Assembly: GCA_028819775.1 (NCBI GenBank)
Contig: JAPPKV010000235.1
Span: forward strand, 1 to 25,415
Source: Gammaproteobacteria bacterium
GTDB taxonomy: Bacteria; Pseudomonadota; Gammaproteobacteria; Pseudomonadales; Azotimanducaceae_A
DNA length: 25,415 nt
Direction: 5' to 3'
The notes under the pieces: model-generated
Database searches by the model: none
What the model was told of the DNA's origin: nothing
Seen by the model: only the letters and a program-made list of their open reading frames with translations
Program-made: the position numbers and the translations under genes
Shown: piece after piece, positions 13,848-22,374 of the stretch
Layout: the number at the start of each line of letters is the position of its first letter
How positions within the stretch are numbered: the first letter of the stretch is position 1

Positions 13848-16586
13848 ATGGAACACACTCTAGGAAAAGCACGCTACTTCTCACTTCTCGCAACAGCCGG
13901 CACTTTCGCCGGCCTCCTCTGCACAATGGCCGCACGGCCCGCCATCGCCGAGCAGGAACCCGACGATCCCCGCATCGAGGTCATCATCGTGACCGCCGAA
14001 AAACGCGAGGAGTCCGTTCTCGAGGTGCCGCTCACGATGACCGCGTTCAGCTCGGAAATCATCAGGGAACTCGGCATGACCGGCGAGGAGGACCTCGAGC
14101 AACTGGTGCCGGGTTTGCAGTTCGGCTACGACTCCGAGGGCTATGGCGTGGCGATGCGCGGCATCGGCACGCAGGTCGCCGTACAGAGTCAGGCCGACCA
14201 GGCCGTCGCCTTCTACGTGGATGGCGTGTACAGCTACAAGACCTACGGCACAGCGCTGAACATGTTCGACTTGGAGCGCATCGAGGTCGCCCGGGGACCC
14301 CAGGGGACGTTGAACGGTCGGAACTCCATTGCGGGTTCCGTCAGTTTCGTGAACAAGCGGCCCTCCGACGAGCCGGACATGAACGTACTGGTGGAATACA
14401 CGGACCAGGTGACGCAGCGCTACGCCCTCGCCTTCGGCGGCCCGATGAACGAGAACGTAAGCTACCGGTTGACCGCCAGCTACTACGAGGGCGACGGGAC
14501 CCAGGAGAACCTCGGCAGCGGCGGCGACTACGGTGCACCCAACCAACTCCAGTGGTCTCCGCAGCTTCGCTTCACGAACGACAAGGTCGACGTCAACCTG
14601 CGCTATTCGTCCCTGCGCGATACAGGCTCCGCGCGGTCCCGGGTCTCGGTTACCGAGGAGGACCGCAGTGTCGCCAAGGTGCTGCTGTTCGGCTTCTGGG
14701 AACAGCCGAACGACTGGTTCCTGTACGACAAACCCGTGCCTTCCGTAGCGGATTGCCCGCCCGGGCAGTACACGGAGTTCGGCGGCATCTGCAGCGAATT
14801 GAGGAACAAGGTGCTGAGCAACCGCGCCAGCAAGCAGGACAGCAGCGCGAAACGCTGGTCCTTGAATGCCGACTACGAGCTGACCGATGACCTCACGCTG
14901 CGCTACACCTACGGAGAGAACGAGTCGCACACCTTCGGCACGCAGGACCGGGACGGTACGGACCGCGTACCGAGTGCCGCGGATCCCTCGATTCCGGCAG
15001 ACCTGACCGATCCCGCCGACATACAGCGTTGGATCGACGAGGGCGGCGAGTTTCGGGACCTCGAAGACGGCTGGCTCGAAGACGACGTCGAGTCATCCCA
15101 CGAACTCCAGGTGTTCTCGAGCTTCGACGGCCCGTTCAACTTCGTCGCCGGCATCTACACCTACGAGAACGACTCGAGCTGGCGGGACCGCCAGCACGAC
15201 TGGGCCGATCCGTTGTTCACGACCGACGCCGACGAGGCGGCAACGTCTCTCGACCTGAACCGGGACGGCGTCGCCGACTTCAGTTCCTGCCAGGACTTCC
15301 TGGACAACTTCGTGTTGGCCGAGGACGACGAATCGACCCCCGACCTTGTCGAGGGCCTCGGTGAAAGCCCGACGGTATGGACGCACTGTCCACCCGGCAA
15401 CGATCATACTTTCGACCGGGGCGGCGGCGCGGGATCCACTCAGGGCACCGACGCCCTGTTCGTCAACGCGGAATACCGGCTGACCGCGAATTGGCAGGTG
15501 TCGGGCGGCCTGCGCTGGACCAAGGACGAGAAGGCGGTGATTCCGTCGATCAGCGGCGACCACGGCGTCGGCGGCCTGCTCGACGACATCGAACGCGACC
15601 AGCGTCTCACCGACATGCCGTGGGGCGGCGTTCCCGTGTACTTCCAGTACGTACTCACGGCTCGGGACGCCAGCTGGAGCCAGACCATCGGCCACGTCAG
15701 CGTCGAATACACGCCGCGCGAGAACCTGCTCTACTACGGTCGCATCTCCACGGGATTCCGGGCCGGCGGCTTCAACCAGATCGAGGACGAGGACACCGAG
15801 GAGTTGATCGCACTCGGTGCGATTCCAAAGGACTTCCCCGGCTCGGAACTCGTCAACTACGAAGTGGGCATCAAGGGCCTGTTCCTCGACTCCCGGCTGC
15901 TGTTGACCGCGGGTGCGTATTTCGACGACTACGACAAGTACCACCTGAAGGCGACGCAGTACATCGGCGCGGGCGCGCGGGGAAACCGCGAGGAGCCCTT
16001 CACCGACTACACGGACGCCTTCGACGGCACGGAGATCTGGGGATTCGAGGCCGAGTGGACCTTCCAGATGAACGAGAACTGGCGTGTGTCCGGGTTCTAC
16101 AACTACCTGGATTCGTCGGTGGGTCCGCATTCCGCATTCTTCCAGGACGACCGCGACGAAGAACGCGAGACCTTCATCCATACCTACATCGACCGCGACA
16201 CCGGCATGCAAATGACGTCGGAACTGGAGCTGCCCCGGGATGTGACGGGTAACACGCTGCCTCAGCAGCCCGCCCACAAGATGGCGATGACCCTGATGTT
16301 CTCCGACATGACGGGCATCGGCCCGGTGACGGCGCTGACCACCTGGAGCTACACCGGGAGCCGCTGGTCGGACATCGGCAACGTGCCGTACCAGAAGATC
16401 CACGGGTACGACCGCTGGGATGCGCGCATCAGTTGGGAGCCCAAGCCGGACTGGGAGATCACCGGTTACGTGCAGAACATCATGGACGAGATCGGCATCC
16501 AGGAATTCGCCTACGCCAACGTCTGGCTCACCGAGCACCGCCAGATCGGCGTGCAGTTCCGGTGGCGCCCCGACATGACGCGATAG
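13848..16586 (+). CDS. TonB-dependent outer-membrane receptor, 912 aa
   Basis: A signal peptide (residues 1-34, cleavage after ARPAIA) is followed by a TonB-box-like IEVIIVTA (43-50). The plug domain has the usual signatures: PLTMTAFSSEIIRELG, DLEQLVPGLQFGY, MRGIGTQ, AFYVDGVYSY and DLERIEVARGPQGTLNGRNS. The rest is a 22-strand-type beta barrel ending IGVQFRWRPDMTR. It would import a large substrate such as a siderophore, vitamin, glycan or breakdown product across the outer membrane using TonB/ExbBD energy. Length is normal for the family. One predicted extracellular loop holds a calcium-loop-like LDLNRDGVADF (Asp469-Phe478) followed by Cys. The next gene, a haloperoxidase-like lipoprotein, begins 34 bp later and may be co-transcribed. 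Substrate unknown. Confidence 0.93.
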   Translation: MEHTLGKARYFSLLATAGTFAGLLCTMAARPAIAEQEPDDPRIEVIIVTAEKREESVLEVPLTMTAFSSEIIRELGMTGEEDLEQLVPGLQFGYDSEGYGVAMRGIGTQVAVQSQADQAVAFYVDGVYSYKTYGTALNMFDLERIEVARGPQGTLNGRNSIAGSVSFVNKRPSDEPDMNVLVEYTDQVTQRYALAFGGPMNENVSYRLTASYYEGDGTQENLGSGGDYGAPNQLQWSPQLRFTNDKVDVNLRYSSLRDTGSARSRVSVTEEDRSVAKVLLFGFWEQPNDWFLYDKPVPSVADCPPGQYTEFGGICSELRNKVLSNRASKQDSSAKRWSLNADYELTDDLTLRYTYGENESHTFGTQDRDGTDRVPSAADPSIPADLTDPADIQRWIDEGGEFRDLEDGWLEDDVESSHELQVFSSFDGPFNFVAGIYTYENDSSWRDRQHDWADPLFTTDADEAATSLDLNRDGVADFSSCQDFLDNFVLAEDDESTPDLVEGLGESPTVWTHCPPGNDHTFDRGGGAGSTQGTDALFVNAEYRLTANWQVSGGLRWTKDEKAVIPSISGDHGVGGLLDDIERDQRLTDMPWGGVPVYFQYVLTARDASWSQTIGHVSVEYTPRENLLYYGRISTGFRAGGFNQIEDEDTEELIALGAIPKDFPGSELVNYEVGIKGLFLDSRLLLTAGAYFDDYDKYHLKATQYIGAGARGNREEPFTDYTDAFDGTEIWGFEAEWTFQMNENWRVSGFYNYLDSSVGPHSAFFQDDRDEERETFIHTYIDRDTGMQMTSELELPRDVTGNTLPQQPAHKMAMTLMFSDMTGIGPVTALTTWSYTGSRWSDIGNVPYQKIHGYDRWDARISWEPKPDWEITGYVQNIMDEIGIQEFAYANVWLTEHRQIGVQFRWRPDMTR

Positions 16587-16620
16587 GGTCACCCGCGCTC
16601 CCTCGAGCGCAGGGGCCGAC

Positions 16621-19600
16621 ATGAGGGTGTTGCGCTGGCTTGTCTGGCTGCCAGCCCTCGTTGTCGGTTGCGGCGGCGGCGGGTCGGGGTCGGCGCCGCC
16701 ACCACCGCCGTCGCCGACGGCTCCCGTGACGCCTCCACCCGTAGCCGAAGGCGACGGGCTTGTCTTCGAGCGCTACACGGCGACCCCGTTCAGCCGCTCG
16801 TTCGGCAACGTAGTCACGCAGATGTCCGACTCGGAGCTCCTAAGCGGGGGCCTGTCGGCCGCTGACGTGGACGCCGACGGCGACGTGGACTTCTACGTCG
16901 TCGGCGGCAACCAGGCGCCCAATCATTTCTACCGCAATCGCGGCGACGGCACGTTCGAGGAGGTCGGCAGCGAACTCGGCCTCGACATCATCCACTGGGG
17001 AAGCGGCCCGGCATTCGGCGACATCGATGGCGACGGAGACCTTGACCTTTTCGTCGGCGCCGTCGTCGGCGACCCGCACCACGTTTTCGAGAACCGGCTC
17101 GACGAATCCGAAGCACAGTTCGTCGACATAACCGAGAGATCCGGCATCCGGTTGACCTCGATGAACACGGTCTCCGCCACGTTCTTCGACTACGACCGGG
17201 ACGGATTCGTCGACCTCTTCCTCACCCACTGGAGCAACCACTACGACGCGGGCGCGGACACCGAGACCGTCTGGCGCAACAACGGCAACGGCACCTTCAC
17301 GAACACCAGCTTCGAGACGGGAATCGCCGCCGCCCTGGTCGAACAGGACACCGATTGGACGTTCACCCCGAACTTCAGCGACATCGACAACGACGGCGAC
17401 GGCGACCTCCTGATGGCGTCGGATTTCGAGGAGAGCCAGATCTTCCTCAACAACGGCGACGGCACATTCACCAACATCACCGATCAGGACGTCATCATCG
17501 ACCAAGCCGGTATGGGTGCCGCGGTCGGCGACTACGACCGGGACGGCGACATGGACTGGTTCGTCACCTCCATCTACAACCTCGACGTGGATGGGGGGCG
17601 CGAGTTCGGCAACCGTCTCTACCGCAACGACGGCGACGGGGTGTTCCGGGATCTGACCATGCCAGCCAAGGTGGACGATGGCGGCTGGGCATGGGGTGCC
17701 TGCGCGGCGGACTTCGACAACGACACAAACGTCGACATCCTGCACGTCAACGGCTGGGACGTCGTGGAAGGCAAGGACTACCGCAACGACCCCATACGGT
17801 TTTTCCACAATACCGGCCCCGGCAACGTCATCTTTCGCGAACGCGCCCGCGACGTCGGCCTGACCAACGACTCCCAGGGCCGGGGCGTCGCCTGCTTCGA
17901 CATGGACCGCGACGGGGATGTCGACGTGTTGATCTCCAACAACTCGGGCGCGAACGTCGTGCTCTACCGGAACGAGTCCACGAACGACAACCACTATCTC
18001 GGCGTCCGCCTCGAGGGGGCCGCCCCCAATCACCTCGGGATTGGGGCACGCATCACCGTGACCACGGCGGACGGCACTCAGATCCGCGACCTCGGCGGAC
18101 GCAACAACTACGTTTCGCACGATCCCCTTGAGGTTCACTTCGGGCTCGCCGAGGCAACCGCGGCCGATGTCGAAGTGCGCTGGCCCGATGGCACCACGTC
18201 AACGATGACCGGTGTGTCGGTCGACCAGCTACTCACGATTCGCCAGCAGGCGACCAATCTCCGCCTCGTCGTGCTGCACGGTGACGGCGACGGCGTCTAC
18301 GATGCCGGCGACGACGTCACGGTCGAAGCGTCGGCCGCAGCCGAGGACTACTACTTCTCCCATTGGTCGAGCAGCGGCGGCGGACGTTTCGCGGACGCCC
18401 GCGCCTCGAACACCACGTTCACGATGCCCGCGTCGACCGTCACGATCACGGCACACTACCTGCCCGGTGTATCACCCGACGTCGAAGTCTCCGCCGCCCG
18501 GCGCTGGATCGAGGTGCTGCTGCAGGCGATCCGCAACGACTACGCGCGACCCACCGTGCATGCCCGCAACCTGTTCCACGTCTCCGCCGCCATGTACGAC
18601 GCCTGGGCCGCCTACGACCAATCCGATGCCGCCGCAAACCCCTGGCTGCTTGGCCGAACCCGGGCCGGTTCACGATGCGCCCTCGACGATTTCCCCACCC
18701 CCGCGGACGTCGAAGCGGCGCGGCGCACGGCTATGAGCTATGCGGCGCACCGGTTGATCCGGCATCGGTTCGACGCATCGCCCGGGACCAGTGCAATCCT
18801 CCGCGACGCGACTGCCTTGATGGGCCACTTCGGCTACGACGTCGACTACGCCGAGACGGATCTCGACTTCGGGGCGGCCGCCCTCGGCAACCACCTCGGC
18901 CAGTGCTACATCGACTTCGGCCTCGTCGACGGCGCCAACGAGGCAAACGACTACGCCAACATCGCCTACGAACCCGTCAACGCGGCCCTCGAACCCGAAA
19001 AGCCGGGCAACCCCAACATCACCGACCTGAACCGTTGGCAGCCCCTCGCGCTCGCCGAGTTCGTCGACCAGGCCGGCAACCCATCGGACTCCGAGCCCGA
19101 GTTCCTGAGTCCCGAATGGGGTTCGGTGGTGCCCTTCGCGCTCGTCGAAGAGGATCTCACCGTCCACGAACGCGACGGCTACGAATATTGGGTCTACCAC
19201 GATCCGGGACCGCCGCCGATGATCGGCACTGACGGCACGCAACACTACAAGTGGTCCCACGCGCTCACTGCCGTGTGGTCGTCCCATCTCGATCCCGCCG
19301 ACGGCGTGACCTGGGACATCTCACCGGCAAGCGTCGGCAACATCCACGCCTACCCGAAAGGGTTCGAGGACCACCCGGCGTTCTTTGCCGTCGAAGGCGG
19401 CGACACCGGTCGGGGCCACACGACGAACCCCTCGACCGGCAATGCATACGAACCCCAAGTCGTGCCCCGGGGCGACTACACGCGCGTGCTGGCGGAGTTC
19501 TGGGCCGACGGCCCGGATTCCGAGACGCCACCGGGACACTGGTTCGTCATCCTGAACGAGGTCAACGACCACCCGATGCTGGTCCGTCGGTTCCGGGGCG

Positions 19601-20355
19601 AAGGTCCCGTGCTTGACCTGTTGGAGTGGGACGTGAAGGCCTACTTCGCGCTGGGCGGCACCATGCACGATGCCGCCATCGCGGCATGGGGCGTCAAGGG
19701 TTGGTACGACTACGTCCGGCCCATCTCTTCGCTGCGCGCCATGGCCGACCGGGGCCAAGGCACCGATCCAGCGCGCGCTTCCTACCACGTCGACGGGATT
19801 CCCTTGCGAGAGGGCTACATCGAGTTGGTGGAAGCCGGCGACGCCCTGGCGGGAACCGACGACGAACACGTGGGCAAGATCAAACTGTTCGCCTGGCGCG
19901 GGCCGGAAGCCGTCGCAGATCCGGATACAGACGTGGCCGGCGTCGGCTGGATCCTCGCGGAAAACTGGTGGCCCTACCAGCGACCCACTTTCGTCACGCC
20001 GCCCTTCGCCGGCTTCGTATCGGGCCACTCCACCTATTCCCGGGCGGCGGCGGAAGTGCTGACCGCGCTCACCGGCGACGCGTACTTCCCCGGGGGGATG
20101 AGCGACTTCGAGATCCGGGCCAACGAGTTCCTTGTTTTCGAAGACGGTCCCTCCGTGGACATGACCCTGCAATGGGCCACCTACCGCGACGCTTCCGACC
20201 AATGCAGCCTGTCGCGCATCTGGGGCGGCATCCATCCGCCGGCGGACGACATCCCGGGCCGCCTGATCGGCATCGAGGTCGGCAACGACGCATTCGCACA
20301 CGCCGAGCGGTACTTCGAGGGCCGCGCCGATTCCGTTCAAGGTCGCATGCCATAA
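16621..20355 (+). CDS. Lipoprotein fusing FG-GAP repeats and ASPIC/UnbV (CRTAC1-like) to a vanadium haloperoxidase/PAP2-like domain, 1244 aa
   Basis: Signal peptide with lipobox VVGC (Cys17), then a Gly/Pro linker. Residues about 80-430 hold seven FG-GAP/VCBS repeats with calcium loops such as DVDADGDVD, DIDGDGDLD, DYDRDGDMD and DMDRDGDVD. About 458-540 is an ASPIC/UnbV domain (IGARITVTTADGTQIRDLGG, WPDGTTSTMTGV). About 544-617 is an InlB-like beta module (FSHWSSSGG, FTMPASTVTITAHY). About 620-1244 is a vanadium-dependent haloperoxidase/PAP2-like domain with every vanadate-binding element: Lys1026-x6-Arg1033-Pro, Ser1134-Gly-His1136, and Arg1199-xxxGxH1205-xxxD1209. The predicted activity is halide oxidation by peroxide, or a phosphatase of the same fold, at the cell surface or in the periplasm. 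ATG 16621 follows an AGGGG site. Cofactor use and halide preference are not determinable. Confidence 0.88.
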   Translation: MRVLRWLVWLPALVVGCGGGGSGSAPPPPPSPTAPVTPPPVAEGDGLVFERYTATPFSRSFGNVVTQMSDSELLSGGLSAADVDADGDVDFYVVGGNQAPNHFYRNRGDGTFEEVGSELGLDIIHWGSGPAFGDIDGDGDLDLFVGAVVGDPHHVFENRLDESEAQFVDITERSGIRLTSMNTVSATFFDYDRDGFVDLFLTHWSNHYDAGADTETVWRNNGNGTFTNTSFETGIAAALVEQDTDWTFTPNFSDIDNDGDGDLLMASDFEESQIFLNNGDGTFTNITDQDVIIDQAGMGAAVGDYDRDGDMDWFVTSIYNLDVDGGREFGNRLYRNDGDGVFRDLTMPAKVDDGGWAWGACAADFDNDTNVDILHVNGWDVVEGKDYRNDPIRFFHNTGPGNVIFRERARDVGLTNDSQGRGVACFDMDRDGDVDVLISNNSGANVVLYRNESTNDNHYLGVRLEGAAPNHLGIGARITVTTADGTQIRDLGGRNNYVSHDPLEVHFGLAEATAADVEVRWPDGTTSTMTGVSVDQLLTIRQQATNLRLVVLHGDGDGVYDAGDDVTVEASAAAEDYYFSHWSSSGGGRFADARASNTTFTMPASTVTITAHYLPGVSPDVEVSAARRWIEVLLQAIRNDYARPTVHARNLFHVSAAMYDAWAAYDQSDAAANPWLLGRTRAGSRCALDDFPTPADVEAARRTAMSYAAHRLIRHRFDASPGTSAILRDATALMGHFGYDVDYAETDLDFGAAALGNHLGQCYIDFGLVDGANEANDYANIAYEPVNAALEPEKPGNPNITDLNRWQPLALAEFVDQAGNPSDSEPEFLSPEWGSVVPFALVEEDLTVHERDGYEYWVYHDPGPPPMIGTDGTQHYKWSHALTAVWSSHLDPADGVTWDISPASVGNIHAYPKGFEDHPAFFAVEGGDTGRGHTTNPSTGNAYEPQVVPRGDYTRVLAEFWADGPDSETPPGHWFVILNEVNDHPMLVRRFRGEGPVLDLLEWDVKAYFALGGTMHDAAIAAWGVKGWYDYVRPISSLRAMADRGQGTDPARASYHVDGIPLREGYIELVEAGDALAGTDDEHVGKIKLFAWRGPEAVADPDTDVAGVGWILAENWWPYQRPTFVTPPFAGFVSGHSTYSRAAAEVLTALTGDAYFPGGMSDFEIRANEFLVFEDGPSVDMTLQWATYRDASDQCSLSRIWGGIHPPADDIPGRLIGIEVGNDAFAHAERYFEGRADSVQGRMP

Positions 20356-20391
20356 TGCCCTGATGGTCGACTTCGGGCGAAATGTAATCGA

Positions 20392-22374
20392 GTGTTCCGC
20401 TTGACTGAGGCCCGCGCAAAAGACGAACCCGCCGCACCGGGTCCCGGTCCCGACCTCGACGCCCGGGAACTCGTTCCCCCGGAACCACTGTCCGTCAAGG
20501 AAATCGCCCGGCTGCTACTGCGTACCTGGCCCTACCTCAAGCCCGTGGCGTGGCACGTCGCCGGTTGGTTTTCGCTCGCCATGGTCATCGGACTGATCGC
20601 CGGGTACGTGACGATCACCGGGGTCGACCTGTTCACCAATGCCGTCCTGGACGCCCAACCCATCGCGCCGCTGCAGCGTCTCGTCATGATCCTCGACCCC
20701 AGCTACGTCGAGGCAGCGGAGCTGACCGCCGATCAGCGTACGACCATTCTCGTCCGCCTCGTCCTCTACGGCGTGGCCTTCACGATCCTTATCAGCATGC
20801 TGGCGGACGCCCTAGGGGTCGTCTATTGGGAGACGTGGATCGCCCAGGCGATCAACCAGCACCTGCGCGTCAAGATGATCGAGAACGCGGAGCACCTGTC
20901 GCTGCGCTACCAAAGCCACGCGCGCACCGGGGACGCGATCTACCGGGTGTTCCAGGACAGTCGCATGATCAGCAACGTCATCTCGACCATCATCCTGGAT
21001 CCGCTCGAGCAAGGCGCGGCGATGCTCGGCGCGTTCGTGATCATCTGGTTCTTCAGCCCGGTCCTTGGAACCATGTTCACGGTCGCGGCGATACCGATCT
21101 TTCTCGTCGTCGTGTGGTGGACGCCGCGCATCCAACGGCTGTCGTGGCTGTCCCGCCAGTCGAACAGCGATGTCACGTCGCGCATCCAGGAGGTGGCCGC
21201 GAGCATCCGCGTGCTGAAGGCCAACCAGGCGGAGGACCTCGCCGTGGCCCGGTTCGACCGGGACTCGCGGGCGGCTCTGGACTACGCCTACCACCTGCGC
21301 CTGGAGATCATGCTGTTGCTGATCGTCATCACGACGATCGCCGCCGTCACGCTGATCGGGGCGGACTACCTGATGGCAGACTGGACGGTCGCGGGCGATC
21401 CCACGTTCCTCGGCGGTGTCTTCGCATTCATCCTCACCTTCACGATCTGGAACTTCGGCGCTTTCGAAGCCGCCCGGGAGAACAACGAGGAGTTGATCGG
21501 CAAGTACAACTTCCTGTTCGTGACCTGGGTGCGGGCCATCGACATGGCGATGGGCCTCAACCGGGCCTACTACCTGCTCGATCTGAAGCCGGGTGTGGCG
21601 GAGCGGGAAGACGCCGTTCCCATGCCGGCACCCATAGACGAGGTCCGCTACGAGGGCGTGTCGTTCGCCTACGATGCCGATGCGCCGGTACTTACCGATG
21701 TGAACATGACCGCCCGCACCGGAACGATCACCGCCATCGTCGGCGCCACCGGTGCCGGCAAATCGACGTTGATGTCGTTGCTGTTGCGTCTCTACGATCC
21801 CGATGCCGGCAGCATCCGCATCAACGGCACGCCGCTCGTCGATCTCACGATCGACAGCATCCGCGCCAACACGGCCATCGCGCTGCAGCAGAACGTCCTG
21901 TTCGCGACGACGGTGGCGGAGAACATCAGCTACGCGATGCCCGGCATCACCCGCGAGGACATCCGACGCGCCGCCGAGGTTGCCTGCGCCGACGCCTTCA
22001 TCGCCGAGATGGCGGACGGCTACGACACCGAACTCGGGGAACGGGGCGGCAAACTGTCCACGGGACAACGCCAGCGACTGTCCATCGCCCGGGCGGTGGT
22101 TCGCAACACGCCCATCCTGATTCTCGACGAACCCACCGCCTCGTTGGATGCCGAGACCGAACACGAGGTGCTGGCCAACTTGGCCGACTGGGGCCGGAAC
22201 CGGGTGGTGTTCGTCATCACACACCGGCTATCCACCATACGCAGCGCGGACCAGATCGCGTTCCTGAAGGACGGCCGCGTCACCGAAGTCGGCACCCACG
22301 AGGAACTGATGGCCGAGATCGACGGCGACTATCGGCGTTTCGTGGCTGAAGAGACCCGGAGTACGCCGGCATGA
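20392..22374 (+). CDS. ABC exporter half-transporter A (type IV fold, TMD-NBD), 660 aa
   Basis: A cytosolic N-terminal segment precedes six predicted membrane helices within about residues 55-350, including ICL1-type GDAIYRVFQDSRMISNV. The C-terminal ATPase has Walker A GATGAGKST (451-459), Q-loop LQQNVLF, signature LSTGQ (555-559), Walker B ILILDE with catalytic Glu580, and switch His611 (ITHRLST). It would export a lipid, peptide or drug-like molecule using ATP. It starts at GTG 20392, as no better ATG matches the frame, although the ribosome binding site is weak; TTG 20401 is an alternative. The stop overlaps the ATG of the next ABC gene by 4 nt, indicating translational coupling and a heterodimer. 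Substrate unknown. Confidence 0.9.
   Translation: MFRLTEARAKDEPAAPGPGPDLDARELVPPEPLSVKEIARLLLRTWPYLKPVAWHVAGWFSLAMVIGLIAGYVTITGVDLFTNAVLDAQPIAPLQRLVMILDPSYVEAAELTADQRTTILVRLVLYGVAFTILISMLADALGVVYWETWIAQAINQHLRVKMIENAEHLSLRYQSHARTGDAIYRVFQDSRMISNVISTIILDPLEQGAAMLGAFVIIWFFSPVLGTMFTVAAIPIFLVVVWWTPRIQRLSWLSRQSNSDVTSRIQEVAASIRVLKANQAEDLAVARFDRDSRAALDYAYHLRLEIMLLLIVITTIAAVTLIGADYLMADWTVAGDPTFLGGVFAFILTFTIWNFGAFEAARENNEELIGKYNFLFVTWVRAIDMAMGLNRAYYLLDLKPGVAEREDAVPMPAPIDEVRYEGVSFAYDADAPVLTDVNMTARTGTITAIVGATGAGKSTLMSLLLRLYDPDAGSIRINGTPLVDLTIDSIRANTAIALQQNVLFATTVAENISYAMPGITREDIRRAAEVACADAFIAEMADGYDTELGERGGKLSTGQRQRLSIARAVVRNTPILILDEPTASLDAETEHEVLANLADWGRNRVVFVITHRLSTIRSADQIAFLKDGRVTEVGTHEELMAEIDGDYRRFVAEETRSTPA

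Noticed and set aside
16595..16610. GCGCT-CCCTCG-AGCGC hairpin between the TonB receptor and the lipoprotein gene
   Set aside because: A 5-bp stem without a T-tract is too weak to call a terminator; mentioned only as context.
15093..16622. 509-codon minus-strand frame opposite the TonB receptor
   Set aside because: Antisense shadow of a high-GC gene; no recognisable domain or ribosome binding site.
20812..22224. 470-codon minus-strand frame opposite ABC transporter A
   Set aside because: His/Asp/Arg-rich antisense translation without any motif, fully covered by the transporter gene.
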